Assembly (NCBI GenBank): GCA_029379385.1
Contig: CM055608.1
Location: forward strand, 31,479,048 to 31,543,047
Direction of reading: 5' to 3'
DNA from: Quillaja saponaria
Lineage: Eukaryota > Streptophyta > Magnoliopsida > Fabales > Quillajaceae
DNA length: 64,000 nucleotides
Positions within the stretch are counted from its first letter, which is position 1, and each line of letters opens with the position of its first letter. Under the pieces are notes generated by a model. That model was not told where the DNA came from, made no database searches, and worked only from the letters and a program-made list of their open reading frames with translations. Positions 1 to 10,762 of the stretch are shown here, in pieces. The translations under genes were made by a program, and so were the position numbers.

Positions 1-69
1 AGCGAATATGTCTCGAATCTCTTCTACATGGACATAGACATTATGGGGGCACGTGCAGTGCAGTAAACC

Positions 70-1716
70 CAGTCCTTAATGAATTTTACAATGGCATGTT
101 GTTCAACACGAAGGCTGAGTTGAAAAACACCATTAAATACTGGCTTATGAACCACGAATGACACATGGGATATCAAGTGTAAGATCCACGAACAGGACTG
201 CAAGTAGAGATTGCGAGGACATTTTAGTAAAAGAGTCGCAAGTTTCAGATTACGAAGTTCGATGTGGGTCATAGCTGTGTTTATAGCGAAATGACTCAGT
301 ACCATTATAATCTAGACAAGGGGATCATTGCAGAGAATATCAAAAATAGGATTAATGAAGACTGAGCTGCTTACAATGATAAAAAATCACTTCCTGTATA
401 CTCCAAGTCTTAGCAATATTTAAAGCAAAGAAGAAAGCAATTAATCTTGTGTTTGGTAATTGGGAGGAATCTTACAATGACTTTCCTAGATATTTAAATG
501 CACTTCGTGTCACTAATCCCAGCACACACTTCAAATGGAAAGTGAACCTAACTAATAATCATGGATATATTATATTCCGTAAGTATTATGGACTTTCGAG
601 CCATTTATCTAGGCCGTCCATTATTGTAGACCAGTTTTTCAGATTTAGGGCATGTTTCTATGTGAAAAGTACACTGAAAAATTATTGGTTGCAATTGTTA
701 TTGATGTTGACAACAGTTTAGTCCTGGTTGCATTTGCAATTGTTGAGGAGGAGAACACATATAGCTGGGGATGGTTTCTAAGTTTGCTTCATATGCAGGT
801 AACGCAACGGGTGGGTATTTATTTAATATCTTATCGTCACGCCAGAATAATTGCTGCTGCTTCAGATCCTCTGAATGGTTGGACTAAACCCTATATGCAT
901 CACCGTTCTTACATTAGGTACATCGCAAGCAATTTTGATAAGACCCACAAGAATATGAAAGCAAAAAATCTCCTCATCCACACTACTAGTCAAACTAAAA
1001 AAAGGAAGTTCGATAAATATTTCGATAAGTTTGTCCAAATGGACTCTGAGTATATAGCATGGATTGGTAAAATTCCATTAGAGCAGTGGGCATTGGCACA
1101 TGACGAAGGTCACCGCTTTGACTTCATGATTACGAACTTGGGGGAGTGTATGAACAGTGTCTTGAAAGGAGCGTAGTAACTAACAATCACTGCACTGGTG
1201 TGGTTGACATTTTACCTGTGTGTTAAATATTTCATGGAACATCGGGGGATATGAGCTGAGACAGTTTCATACCGGTTTGGGATTAATTGAAATTAAGACA
1301 CAATTTCGTGGGTGGCAAGCCAAAAAGGCGGCAACCAGTACACTATGTGTTTAAATGAAAGAACATGCACATGCAATAAAGCCCAAAATACGTGATCCCG
1401 TGCTCGCATGTTATAACAGCTTGTGCAAGTATGCATCTGAACTATAACAACTTTATTAGGGAGTGATATAAACTAAGAAATCAGGAGCTTGTATACACTC
1501 CACAATTCAACCCAGTATGCACGATGACCACTGGCCGGAATTCTAGTTCCCCCACGTGCTTCCCGACATGTCCAAATTAGGAAAGAATGGTAGGCCGAAA
1601 ACAAAGCACATTCCTAATGAGATGGACATTACAGAGTCCATGAGGCAACATAGGTGTTGTTTATGTTGGCAGGAGGGACACAATCTTAAAAATTATCCTA
1701 GCATTGTACAACATTA
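70..1716 (+). pseudogene. Mutator-like element (MULE/MuDR) transposase, decayed
   Basis: Conceptual translation in shifting frames follows the plant MuDR transposase order. An N-terminal DNA-binding part lies around 70-400. The block with NWEESYNDFPRYLNAL is at about 450-520, and the DDE core with VAFAIVEEENTYSWGWF at about 725-780. The IIAAASDPLNGWTKPYMHHR segment is near 850-905, and ITNLGECMNSVLKGA ends at about 1174. A C-terminal zinc knuckle is at about 1650-1700. The enzyme would cut and move the element, but this copy is dead. It has several stops and frameshifts, the segment that normally carries the first catalytic Asp (a VDGT-type motif) seems deleted near 650-670, and the second Asp of the usual SDRH motif reads Tyr (SYRH, about 827-838). 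The zinc knuckle reads CCLCWQEGHNLKNY, so its last Cys is Tyr. The family call comes from remembered MULE proteins. Confidence 0.85.
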
Positions 1717-2018
1717 AACCATAACTTCCCTAATCGTATTCTTTACTTTAGTGTAAATGGAAAAGTTTTTCATATTTATGTATTTGTTTCTAGTTTTTTT
1801 ATTATGTGGGGTTTAGGGATTATATCCCCCATATGTCATGTAAAATTATTTTGAAATTAATAAATAGGTTGGGGTATGCCAAACTCCCCCCCTCCCCCCC
1901 AATCATTTCAAAGTGAAAATTTTCAATTATTCAAAATTACCTAATTTTTTCCCTATTATATTAAATCGTGTATGCATATTAACATTGTAGTTGATTTGTC
2001 TTTTGTTATACAGATTCA

Positions 2019-4150
2019 TGGATCCCTTAGCCCTAGTAGACTGTTTAGTCCTCAGACTACATGATAGGTATCGATCTATTAGAGTTTTCACTAATCACGA
2101 GGTATGTAAATAACAAATAGACTACCTTTAATTAGTCAATTTTATATTATTATAGGAAATGGTCTTACTAATATTTTATAAAATTTTAAAGCGAGGCTTA
2201 TATCCTAAAATGTCGTCGGAAGGAGGCGATGTTCGGCCGGGAGATGATTAATAATATTAATCATTGTGTATTAGAGTATATGACTTAAGCAAGTTTTAGT
2301 GGTGTGATCAGAGTGGGATTTATTTCTCTTGATTAGCACCTTATGACAGTTTTAGTCAAGCGATGGAGGCCAGAAACTCACACATTTTATCTGTCTCACA
2401 AAGAGACCACCATCACACTACAGGATGTTACTATTCTCTTAGGTTTACCCATGGAAAGTGAGCTTGTCTCTGGTATAGTTAGTGTCGACGTCGCAAATGA
2501 GTGTGAGCGACTATTAGGAGTTGTGCCCTTTGACATTCATTAAGGGTAATACATTGAATATGAGTTGGTTAGGAATGACATTTCAGAATTTCCTAGCCAA
2601 CAGTGATGATATTACAACACAGAGATATACATTTGCTTATATATTACAGCTGATAGTTGGATTTTTATTCACCAATAAGACGAGTACCCATGTGCACATT
2701 TGTTTCTTATCTCTGCTAAAAAACCTAGATATCCCAAGATAGTACAGCTGGTGCAGTGCGTCGCTGGCATGGTTGTACAGGGAAATGTGTCATGCCACTC
2801 ACCCTGATGCTTCTGAAATTGCTGGACCTTTGATATTACTGTAGGTATGGGCATGGGAGAGACTACCATTTCTCACACCAAGTAGGGAGGCATAAATTCA
2901 GTAGGATAATATTTGTTCTTTAGGTGTGAGGTACGTAAATTTATTGGTTTCGTGTCTTTGCTTATATTGTGAGAGCATTGATGACTTGTAATTGATATTT
3001 TTAATTACTTACAGGTAGAGAGTGAAGTTCAAGGTAACACGGATCGCCTATAATGTTGTGTCTTGGTATAGGGAGATGCTAGACAGGATGTCAGCGGAGC
3101 AGGTAAAAAAAGGGCTCACCCGGTGCACAAAGTGCTCCCCAGTAGAGCATGTAACTTGAAGTTTATGTTACATCCCTGTACCATTTAACATATTCATGTT
3201 GCAATGTTCTATTTATTAAAACATTGACATTGTTTTTAGGTTGCAGTTCATAACATTACCAGTACATTGCTAATAAGCTGAGGCATTTGATACCAAACTA
3301 TTATTACCGAGACCATTATATTTGGGATGATAAGGTACCCTTAATATGTTTTCATATTGTTGAGTACCAGAAGGTGGACAGGGTCATGCATCAGTTTGGC
3401 TATCAGCAACCAATACCAAAAGACCCTGCTGACATATAAGCCTATCAAAAATTGCACAAATGTGATCTTCAGGGACAGGGCCTGACAGACTACCGTTGGT
3501 TGCATGCTAACCACTTAGCCATTTGGAAAATGAGATACCATCTGGTCCAAATAGGGGAGGTTGTATATGGGGTTGCACATGGTTATACTCCTCATACGCA
3601 AGAGTACAGAAAGTGGTATACATGTATCTGTAGGAGATATCTGACACTAGTTGGTCTTATCCATGCTGCTCCTCTTGCTACTCCAACTCCTTCTCATTCT
3701 GCTCATTCGACATCACCATCTATGTCATCACAACATCGCAGACGCACTAGGACTGATGTCCCTGGACCATCAGCGTCTTATGGACATGTTGATGCTGATG
3801 TCGGACCATCAGATATGTATATTTCGTCACCACCACATATGTCTACACCTCCATTAGACATATGTGGCCAATACTTCAATTGTGTGTCAGCACTTATGCT
3901 GGACGTTGCACACCAATCAACTGAGTTTTTTAACTCTCTTATACCGCAGGTGCCATACTTTCAGTATGGTAGTACACCTGGCATCATATGACCCGGGTAT
4001 GGGTTCAGGTATGCAAGTGGCCGAATGACTTATCGATGCTGATGACATACCACAGTCAGAAGATCCTAGTGACACAACTGATGTACCACCTAAGCAGAAC
4101 CTGGTAAGGAGGAGGAGACCGTGCCCATGTGGTACATGGTGTCATTTTCT
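2019..4150 (+). pseudogene. Plant mobile domain (PMD, aminotransferase-like/MAIN-type) ORF, decayed
   Basis: Fragments match the plant mobile domain in order. MDPLALVDCLVLRLHDRYRS is at 2019; VKRWRPETHTFYL and TITLQDVTILLGLPM at about 2355-2455. FQNFLANSDDITTQRYTFAY is at about 2581-2640, and WLYREMCHATHPDASEIAGP at about 2770-2830. RVMHQFGYQQPIPKDPADI lies at about 3382-3437, then a His/Ser/Pro-rich tail from about 3640. Stops and frame changes separate the pieces, so it is not expressible as one protein. Introns may explain part of this, for example near 2845-3015 and 3100-3240. PMD proteins are known both as domesticated host silencing factors (MAIN, MAIL1) and as passengers of Mutator and Gypsy elements. 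The transposase just upstream on the same strand supports the passenger reading. Confidence 0.8.
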
Positions 4151-4844
4151 ATAGACCTGGATAGCCCAAAGTCCCTATTTAAGTTTTAATTTTTTGTTCC
4201 TTGTGAAGGGAAAAGTCTTTCCTAATTTTGTTTTTATTTCTTTTAGTATTACTTGTAATGGGAAGAATTTTCCCTATTTATGTTTTAATTTAGTTATGCT
4301 TGTAAACTGGAAGTTTGTTTCCAGTTTTTTATAAAGCAAGGTTTAGGCATTATGCTCTCCATCTCATGCAAACAATTTACTTATTAATAAACAGGTAGAG
4401 GTCTGCTAAACCCCTCACCACTTTAAGGTGGAATTTTTCAATTGTTCAATAATTATTATTATCTTAAATATTGAAATTATTATATAAATGTTCAAGTATT
4501 GTCTTAATAAACAGACATGCTAGCATCACTTTACAACGAAGCACATAATCTTTACAATGAAATACGTAATCTTTTCATGAAGTGACTACTAGTTCACGCA
4601 TTTTTACTTATAAAGCATTTAAACAGTAAATGAATAGGCTGACATTACTTTGCGTATTAGCGAACATGCTGACATTACTTTACACTCATGCATGTAATCT
4701 TTGACTACTTCAGTATATATTCAAGTGACATTATTTTGACAATAACAAGAAATATTTGTTTATATAAATAGTTTCAAGCCATAAGAGTTAAAAACATCAA
4801 ACAACCATTTCTTACTAGAAACTCACGCCCCATAAAAAGAAAAT
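4151..4844. other. AT-rich spacer between PMD and third ORF
   Basis: No coding frame is seen. Near 4500-4690 short motifs recur loosely, such as the adjacent phrases on tgctgacattacttt, which suggests old local duplication. Confidence 0.4.
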
Positions 4845-5468
4845 ATGCCAAGATAACCCTGCTCACATTGTGGTTGTCATGGACGTTGCAGTGGTCATAA
4901 ATCATTAACTAGAACCAGACCTGAGCCATCAACACCGAGACAACGTTTTCATCGTGTAAACAAGTATACTGATCAGAATGAGATTACATGGTATGGATCG
5001 AAAAGAGAGTTTGAATGCGTCCCTATCTATTCAACGAATAGTCAGAATATGGCCGATCATATAATAGTCGGACTAGTTACCAATGCTCCAAAAGAAAATT
5101 GGGTAGTTTAGGCAAGGGAACCTGAGTATATTAGATGGTGGGAGATGGAATCATATTGTAAATTACACAAGCTGTCAGTCCCAAAAACGATCTCGTCAAC
5201 TTTACCTCATTCAACACAAAGTGAAATGGCTTAAGTTATTGAAAGACTAAAGTGCGAAATTAACTAGATGAATCAAAAACTAGATAAGTATCATGCCTGG
5301 CATAAGGCGGCTGTTGGCCAAGATGAGTTAAGAACTCTGACCATGATGGAAGTTGAAATTGATGCACAATATAAGAGCGATGATGACATGTCTGACTATC
5401 CTGACAGTGATGGTGATGACGATTTCGTTCATAATTTTCTCTCATCGTCTTTGCTAGCATATTATTAA
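4845..5468 (+). pseudogene. Third ORF of the MULE cluster, unknown, decayed
   Basis: A reading frame starts at 4845 and runs to the stop after 5466, interrupted by in-frame stops near 4855, 5109, 5233 and 5263. Visible parts are a short Cys/His/Gly-rich start (CSHCGCHGRCSGH), a central stretch with REPEYIRWWEMESYCKLHKL, and an acidic tail with SDDDMSDYPDSDGDDDF. The last part is an open 66-codon stretch at 5268-5468. I do not recognise the family. Same strand, spacing and similar decay suggest it travelled with the transposase and PMD ORFs. It could also be a captured host fragment. Confidence 0.4.
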
Positions 5469-5559
5469 ACAATGACACACATATTTATTTCATTATCGCA
5501 AGTATGTGACAAGTTTTTAAAATAAATTATAGCATTCATAATATGTAATCGATTAATAT

Positions 5560-6545
5560 AAGGGGCTCCATTAAGTTTTTAATTTTTTTTCTTTTCTTTA
5601 CTGAACCATTTCAAATAAGTTTAAAAATTATACTCTTTAAATTTTAAAAATATCATACACTCTAAATTAAAAATTATCATACACTATAATTTAAAAATTA
5701 TTATATGCTTTAAATTTAAAATTTAAAATATTTCAAAACCTACAATAAAAAATATCATACACTATAAATTTAAAAATTATTATAACATTTTAAATTTAAA
5801 AATATTATACACTAAAAATTAAAAATATATTTTAAAATTATCAATTTTTAAAATTATCATAAACTTTAAATTTTTTAAAATATCATACACAATAAATTTA
5901 TAAATTATCATACATTTTAAAATTAAAAAATATCATACACTATAAATATAATTAACATACATTTTAAAATTATTAGACACTCTAAATTTAAATATATCAT
6001 ACACTAATTTTTTTTAATATCATACACTTTATATTTAAAGATATCATGAATTTTAAAATTTTAAAATATCATAAACTATAAAAAAAAATATCATATAGAT
6101 AAAAAAAAATTATACAAAAAAAATACAATACTAAAAAAAAAATTATTATAAATTTTAAATCTAAAAATATCATATTTAAAATCATCATAACTTTAAATTT
6201 ATAAAATATCATAAACTAGAAATTTATAAATTATCAAAAAAATTAAAATTAAAAAAATATCATACACTATAAATATATAAATTACCATTCATTTTAATTT
6301 AATAATTTTATACACTGTAAATTTAAAATTTATCATACATTTTAAATTTAGAAATTATTAGACGTTTTAAATTTTAAAAATATCATACACTAGAAATTAA
6401 AAAATTATCATAAACTTTAAATTTATAAAATATCATACACTATAAATTTATAAATTATCATATATTTTAAATTTTAAAAATATCATATTTTAAATTTAAA
6501 ATATATTTAAAATTTAAAAATTATCATGCATTATAATTAATTAAA
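5560..6545. repeat. AT-rich degenerate minisatellite
   Basis: Nearly 1 kb consists of degenerate units that alternate the phrase TATCATACACTATAAATTTA with runs of A/T. The core ATCATA recurs more than twenty times, spaced mostly 20-35 bp. G and C are almost absent. There is no coding frame of note. It lies directly downstream of the MULE cluster and could be the subterminal part of that element. Confidence 0.8.
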
Positions 6546-6620
6546 CACGTGAAAGGAAGAAGGGGAAAGTGGACAACTGGCCAAAAAAAAAAAAAAAAAA
6601 GAGGGAAGTGGCCAAGCATT

Positions 6621-6985
6621 GAAACCGAACTTTCAAAATCCGATTTCAGTGTTTGCTACTCCCATTTAGTTTTTGTGCAAGTGTGGGCCCTTGAGGGTGT
6701 GCTGATGGGCCCGTGGACAGGTGAGGTGGAGCTAGAAAAGGGATTTTGAAAATTTGATGTCAACACTTATCCCATTTTGGCCCGTTTAACGCGTGAGGGT
6801 GCATGATGTGGGGGCCTGCTGCAGGAATGAAACTGAATTTTCAAAGTCCTGTTTCAATGTTTGCTGCTCCCATTCAGTTTTTGTGCAGGTGTGGGCCCGT
6901 GAGCGTGTGCTGATGACCCGTGGATTGGTTAGGTGGAGCTAGAAAAGGGATTTTGAAAATCCGATGTCAACATTTATCCCATTTT
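6621..6985. repeat. Two direct repeats of about 158 bp, offset 208 bp
   Basis: The segment from 6621 (gaaaccgaactttcaaaatc) is repeated from 6829 (gaaactgaattttcaaagtc). Both copies run through the phrases TTTTTGTGCA, GTGTGGGCCC and GGTGGAGCTAGAAAAGGGAT to near 6778 and 6985. They are GC-richer than the flanks. No protein is recognised. They lie between the AT-rich minisatellite and the paladin fragment. Confidence 0.8.
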
Positions 6986-7130
6986 GACTATTAAACTACA
7001 AATTCTATTATATGATCTAAAAAAATTGAGAATTGGACCCTTCTGTTCAAAATTCTGGAAGAGGGTGGGGAATGATATAATTTTATCTTCTAATTGTGAC
7101 AAGACTAAGCTGTAAAAAGAATAGTTGTTC

Positions 7131-8849
7131 AACTAGGTAGCCTTCCACTTGCAATTCCTCATACACCTACAAAAGAGAAACAATATTGATGCGGTCCTTC
7201 AGGAAACTATTGGATTAGCTTCTTTTCTCACTCATATAAATATTCAAATAAGTTCCAGAGCTCCTAGTACCTCCAGTGGTGTCTTCACAGAATCAAGTCA
7301 GACCAGTTCTCATTGGTCCACCATCTGACCGTCTGGCAGTTCACCAGTGACAAGGATCGTATTTCCATATCTGTTATGTCAAATATCATTGGGCATCATG
7401 CAATGCAAGCTCAGATAACAGCTTAGACAACCAAGAAATATCTGTGACATGCCGGAGGTAATTCCAGAGTGTTAATCATAGAAATACCTAGCAGCTTCCA
7501 TTAGGATATCTTCTTTAAACGAGCTCTTGCCCTATTGATTCCCTGAACAAATGGAAAAGGTTAAAACTTATCATCAATAGATGAACATGAATATATTATG
7601 CTACCATAATGTAAGTGCCCTCAATCAACTTATCCCTTCTTGATCCAATTGATGTCTCATTCTTTTTCTATAGCTGGTCGGCCTGGTCCCGTAACTGAAA
7701 CAGAAGGGGGTTGCAACCCTGTGGTGGGTTGATGAAGTAAAACTCAGCCATATCTCATAAACATGGATCTTTAGGATAAAAGATTTGCAAAGTTTTAATG
7801 GTAAAGACTCATCAAATACCGTATACTCAAGGTTAGAAAAAGGTCTCTCCACATCCCTCAATACAAAGGGGCGCCCATTAATGTCCACAACCTGTTTAGA
7901 GAACAGAAAAAAGAAATTATAAATTGGAAGATCTTTTTGAATTATTACATCATTACCTTACAATAAAATTTAACGTAGGCTTACACAGAGACCATGATTC
8001 AAATGAGAAATAGAAAATCACAAAGTAAACTTCACCTAAACTGTTCTTACATGGAAAATTTCACTGCAACATCTATTTGTGCCAGTGAGATCTGACCACT
8101 AATGGAATATTAAAGTAACCATATTTTCTAATTTCTACATGCTTAATATTAAGATTGAAAACCAAAAAATGCGGGGAAATACTAAACAGGTGATTGTTCC
8201 GTGCTCAGCTGGAACATATACTTAAAAAGGTAAGAAAACAAGGATCTCTGGTATACATGAGCACCAATATGCTTTGAGAACATTTCAAATTCCATTAATT
8301 GTTGGGATTGGAACTCCATGAACATGTAACGAGTCCGCCTATCAAATTGTAATCATTGAAAACAAAAATATATTAAGCAATGAAAAGAAAGAATAATATG
8401 TGATATAACCAAAAAAAAGGCCTCTTATTGAAATGTATGAAGATTTGTTGAGTACCAAAAAACACTGATAATGTGGAGAAGCAGATGAAAGAGTTTCCAG
8501 CAAGTGAAAGGTAGCCTTAGTAGGCGAAATTCGACTTAATCAATTTTTGGGTTCCCAATTTTTACATCCGAGAAAATCTTTCTTGGCAGACCCAAGAATT
8601 TCTTTCAAGAATTAATATCATGGGTAAGATGACACTAGTTGCCGCCAATCATCAAACATGCAAAGAGCAAGAAAAAGAGAACGAAATGGGATTAATAACC
8701 TGACGATAATTGGGGGCGCCATCGATCTGGGGAGTCAAGCGTTTGTTCTGGCAACCAGGAAAATGGTCACTTTTGAGAATAGTCTTCTTTCCCAGTACCG
8801 ATCCCCCTCTTAACTTCATCACCTGCTGTGGCTCCTTTGGTATCGACAC
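7131..8849 (-). pseudogene. Truncated pseudogene of plant paladin-like phosphatase
   Basis: The pieces match the N-terminus of plant paladin homologues (large proteins with dual-specificity phosphatase-like domains; family role from memory). Exon 1, 8849-8700, includes SIPKEPQQVMKLRGGSVLG and ends at GAPNYRQ before a GT donor. A later exon, 7891-7820, reads VVDINGRPFVLRDVERPF and ends EYT. Next are 7542-7488 (GINRAR, then KEDILMEAAR after a shift), 7370-7271 (YGNTILVTGELPDGQMVDQ) and 7166-7131 (VYEELQVEGYLV). Splice sites are still good. Lesions: the usual start Met is GTG, the expected second exon is absent between 8699 and 7892, and 7542-7488 has lost a few codons and one base. The exon at 7370-7271 has two nonsense codons, and homology stops abruptly at 7131. 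It is a remnant of a gene that once had introns, not a retrocopy. Confidence 0.8.
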
Positions 8850-10762
8850 CCCTCTCCTTTCAAACCTTCCCACTTTATAACCAGTACTCACTCACACATA
8901 CAGAGAAACAAACAGACCCAGAGCCACTCTCTTATATATCTCCCTCTGCAAACTACAAGTATCCCACAATACAATTCAACCAAACAGTTATGGAGTCTTA
9001 TGGAGCTATTGTGTACTTTGAAAAGCTATCAGCTATCTCTCAGTTTCAAAGTTAAAGGGAATGGAAAATGCAGTGAATCAATTACTTTCAAAGAGAAAGG
9101 CAGCTTGAAAAGGACCGGTTGGAGGATTTTGAGAAACTAATAACGATGTAATAGATTTTCTATCACCTCCTCTTCATCAGAGAGAACGTAGAGGTGTGAG
9201 TTTTGTTGGCTCGCTTCCACATTGAATTTGAATGAGGGGATTAGAAAACTTAAAACTTGCTTTTGAATCATTGATTGGAATCGGAGTAGAATTAGTTAAA
9301 ATTACAATATACTAATTTTGATCCGCAACCTCTCATGCAGTTTTCAACAGTGTTTATCATGGTCTTTGGTGATTTCCGATAATAATTATCATAGTTTTTA
9401 ACATATTTTGGCGGTGGTTTTTGCTTCGAAGATGACGGTGCAAATAATTCATTTATTATGGTTCATTGGAATTATGACTTAAGTATATTAAATGTAAAAA
9501 AAAAATTATTATTGTAGGATTTTAAAAATACTTGTTAAAATTTAAAAACAATTTTTAAGAAAAATAACCATGTATCTTTACCAAAAATAAAAATTTAACC
9601 ATGTATTATTATTTTTTGTATTAATAAATTAAAAATAGGTAAGATTCTCATATATTTTGATAAGACATATTGTGCCTATATCACTATTATTTTATATTTT
9701 AAAAATAATATAGCATTTAAGTTGATGTCAAAATTAAAATTTTTTTCAATAGTACTTAGGACCAATGTATTATTTTAAATTTTAAAAAAATTTGGCCTAA
9801 TGACAAGAAGAGATACTTATATCATTGAATTTTCAGATTTGAAAATGATCCGAACAGACTTGACTACTAAAAAATTATTAAGTTAAAAGTAAAATTTTAT
9901 TTGTAATGATATTAAAATAAATAATTACAAATATATATTTAATGTGCTGGTTAATCACGATTTCAACTATCAATTAAAAAACTCATACTATCTTTAATAA
10001 AGAGAAAAAGGAAAAGTAAAAAGTGAATTGGAGAAAATCACAAAAAGAAAAGCATGGATTTTGATTGGTAGTATGTTGAGATAACTAGACAAGTTTACTT
10101 TTGTCTTTTTAGAAACAAAACTAAACCTTAAGAATATTATGAATTGGAAGTGAAATTTGTTGGCACCACTGTGGTACTTTTCAGTGTTTTTTTAAGGAAG
10201 CATATCTCGGGTTCAAATAATCAAATCAAGAAAACTAAGAAGCTAATATAAAATTAGAGTATTATGCAAGTGTAACAACTTAAAATATATAGAAGGATTA
10301 AACTGAAAGAAGTATTCCCTGTAAGCAAATATCAACTTTTACGTGAGAGAGCTCCCATCTATTTTTCTTTTGGTTGTTTCTTTAGAATCTTAATAAGATA
10401 CTACAGGGTACTCTTAGATATAAGAACCTTAAAAGCAACACCTCTGGTGTCAATTTCAGCAGAATAGGTAGAGATAGACGTAGAATTTCCAACTTAATAA
10501 CCATGAAAGCTCACAATCATCCTAATTGTAACTGATTTGATAGCAGACAAAAGCAAATAGCTGGTTTTTTACATAATAACTTACTACTGCCGTTGTCCTT
10601 GCAGCATCAGAGTAGACAGATTTTTCCATTTTGCTAATTCAGACAATATGTTATACAGGATTACATATGGGGTAATTCATTTTATAATGATAATGTCATT
10701 CCCCCAGTTCTTGTGAAATTAACTACAGTATAACCATAGCTGGCAGTTTGCCATAGTTTATA
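8850..10762. other. Intergenic, AT-rich, no gene seen
   Basis: 8850-9050 may be the old leader and promoter of the paladin copy. From 9050 to 10762 the sequence is AT-rich with many stops in all frames. It should hold the 3' UTR and polyadenylation signals of the cathepsin B gene at its right end. Confidence 0.5.
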
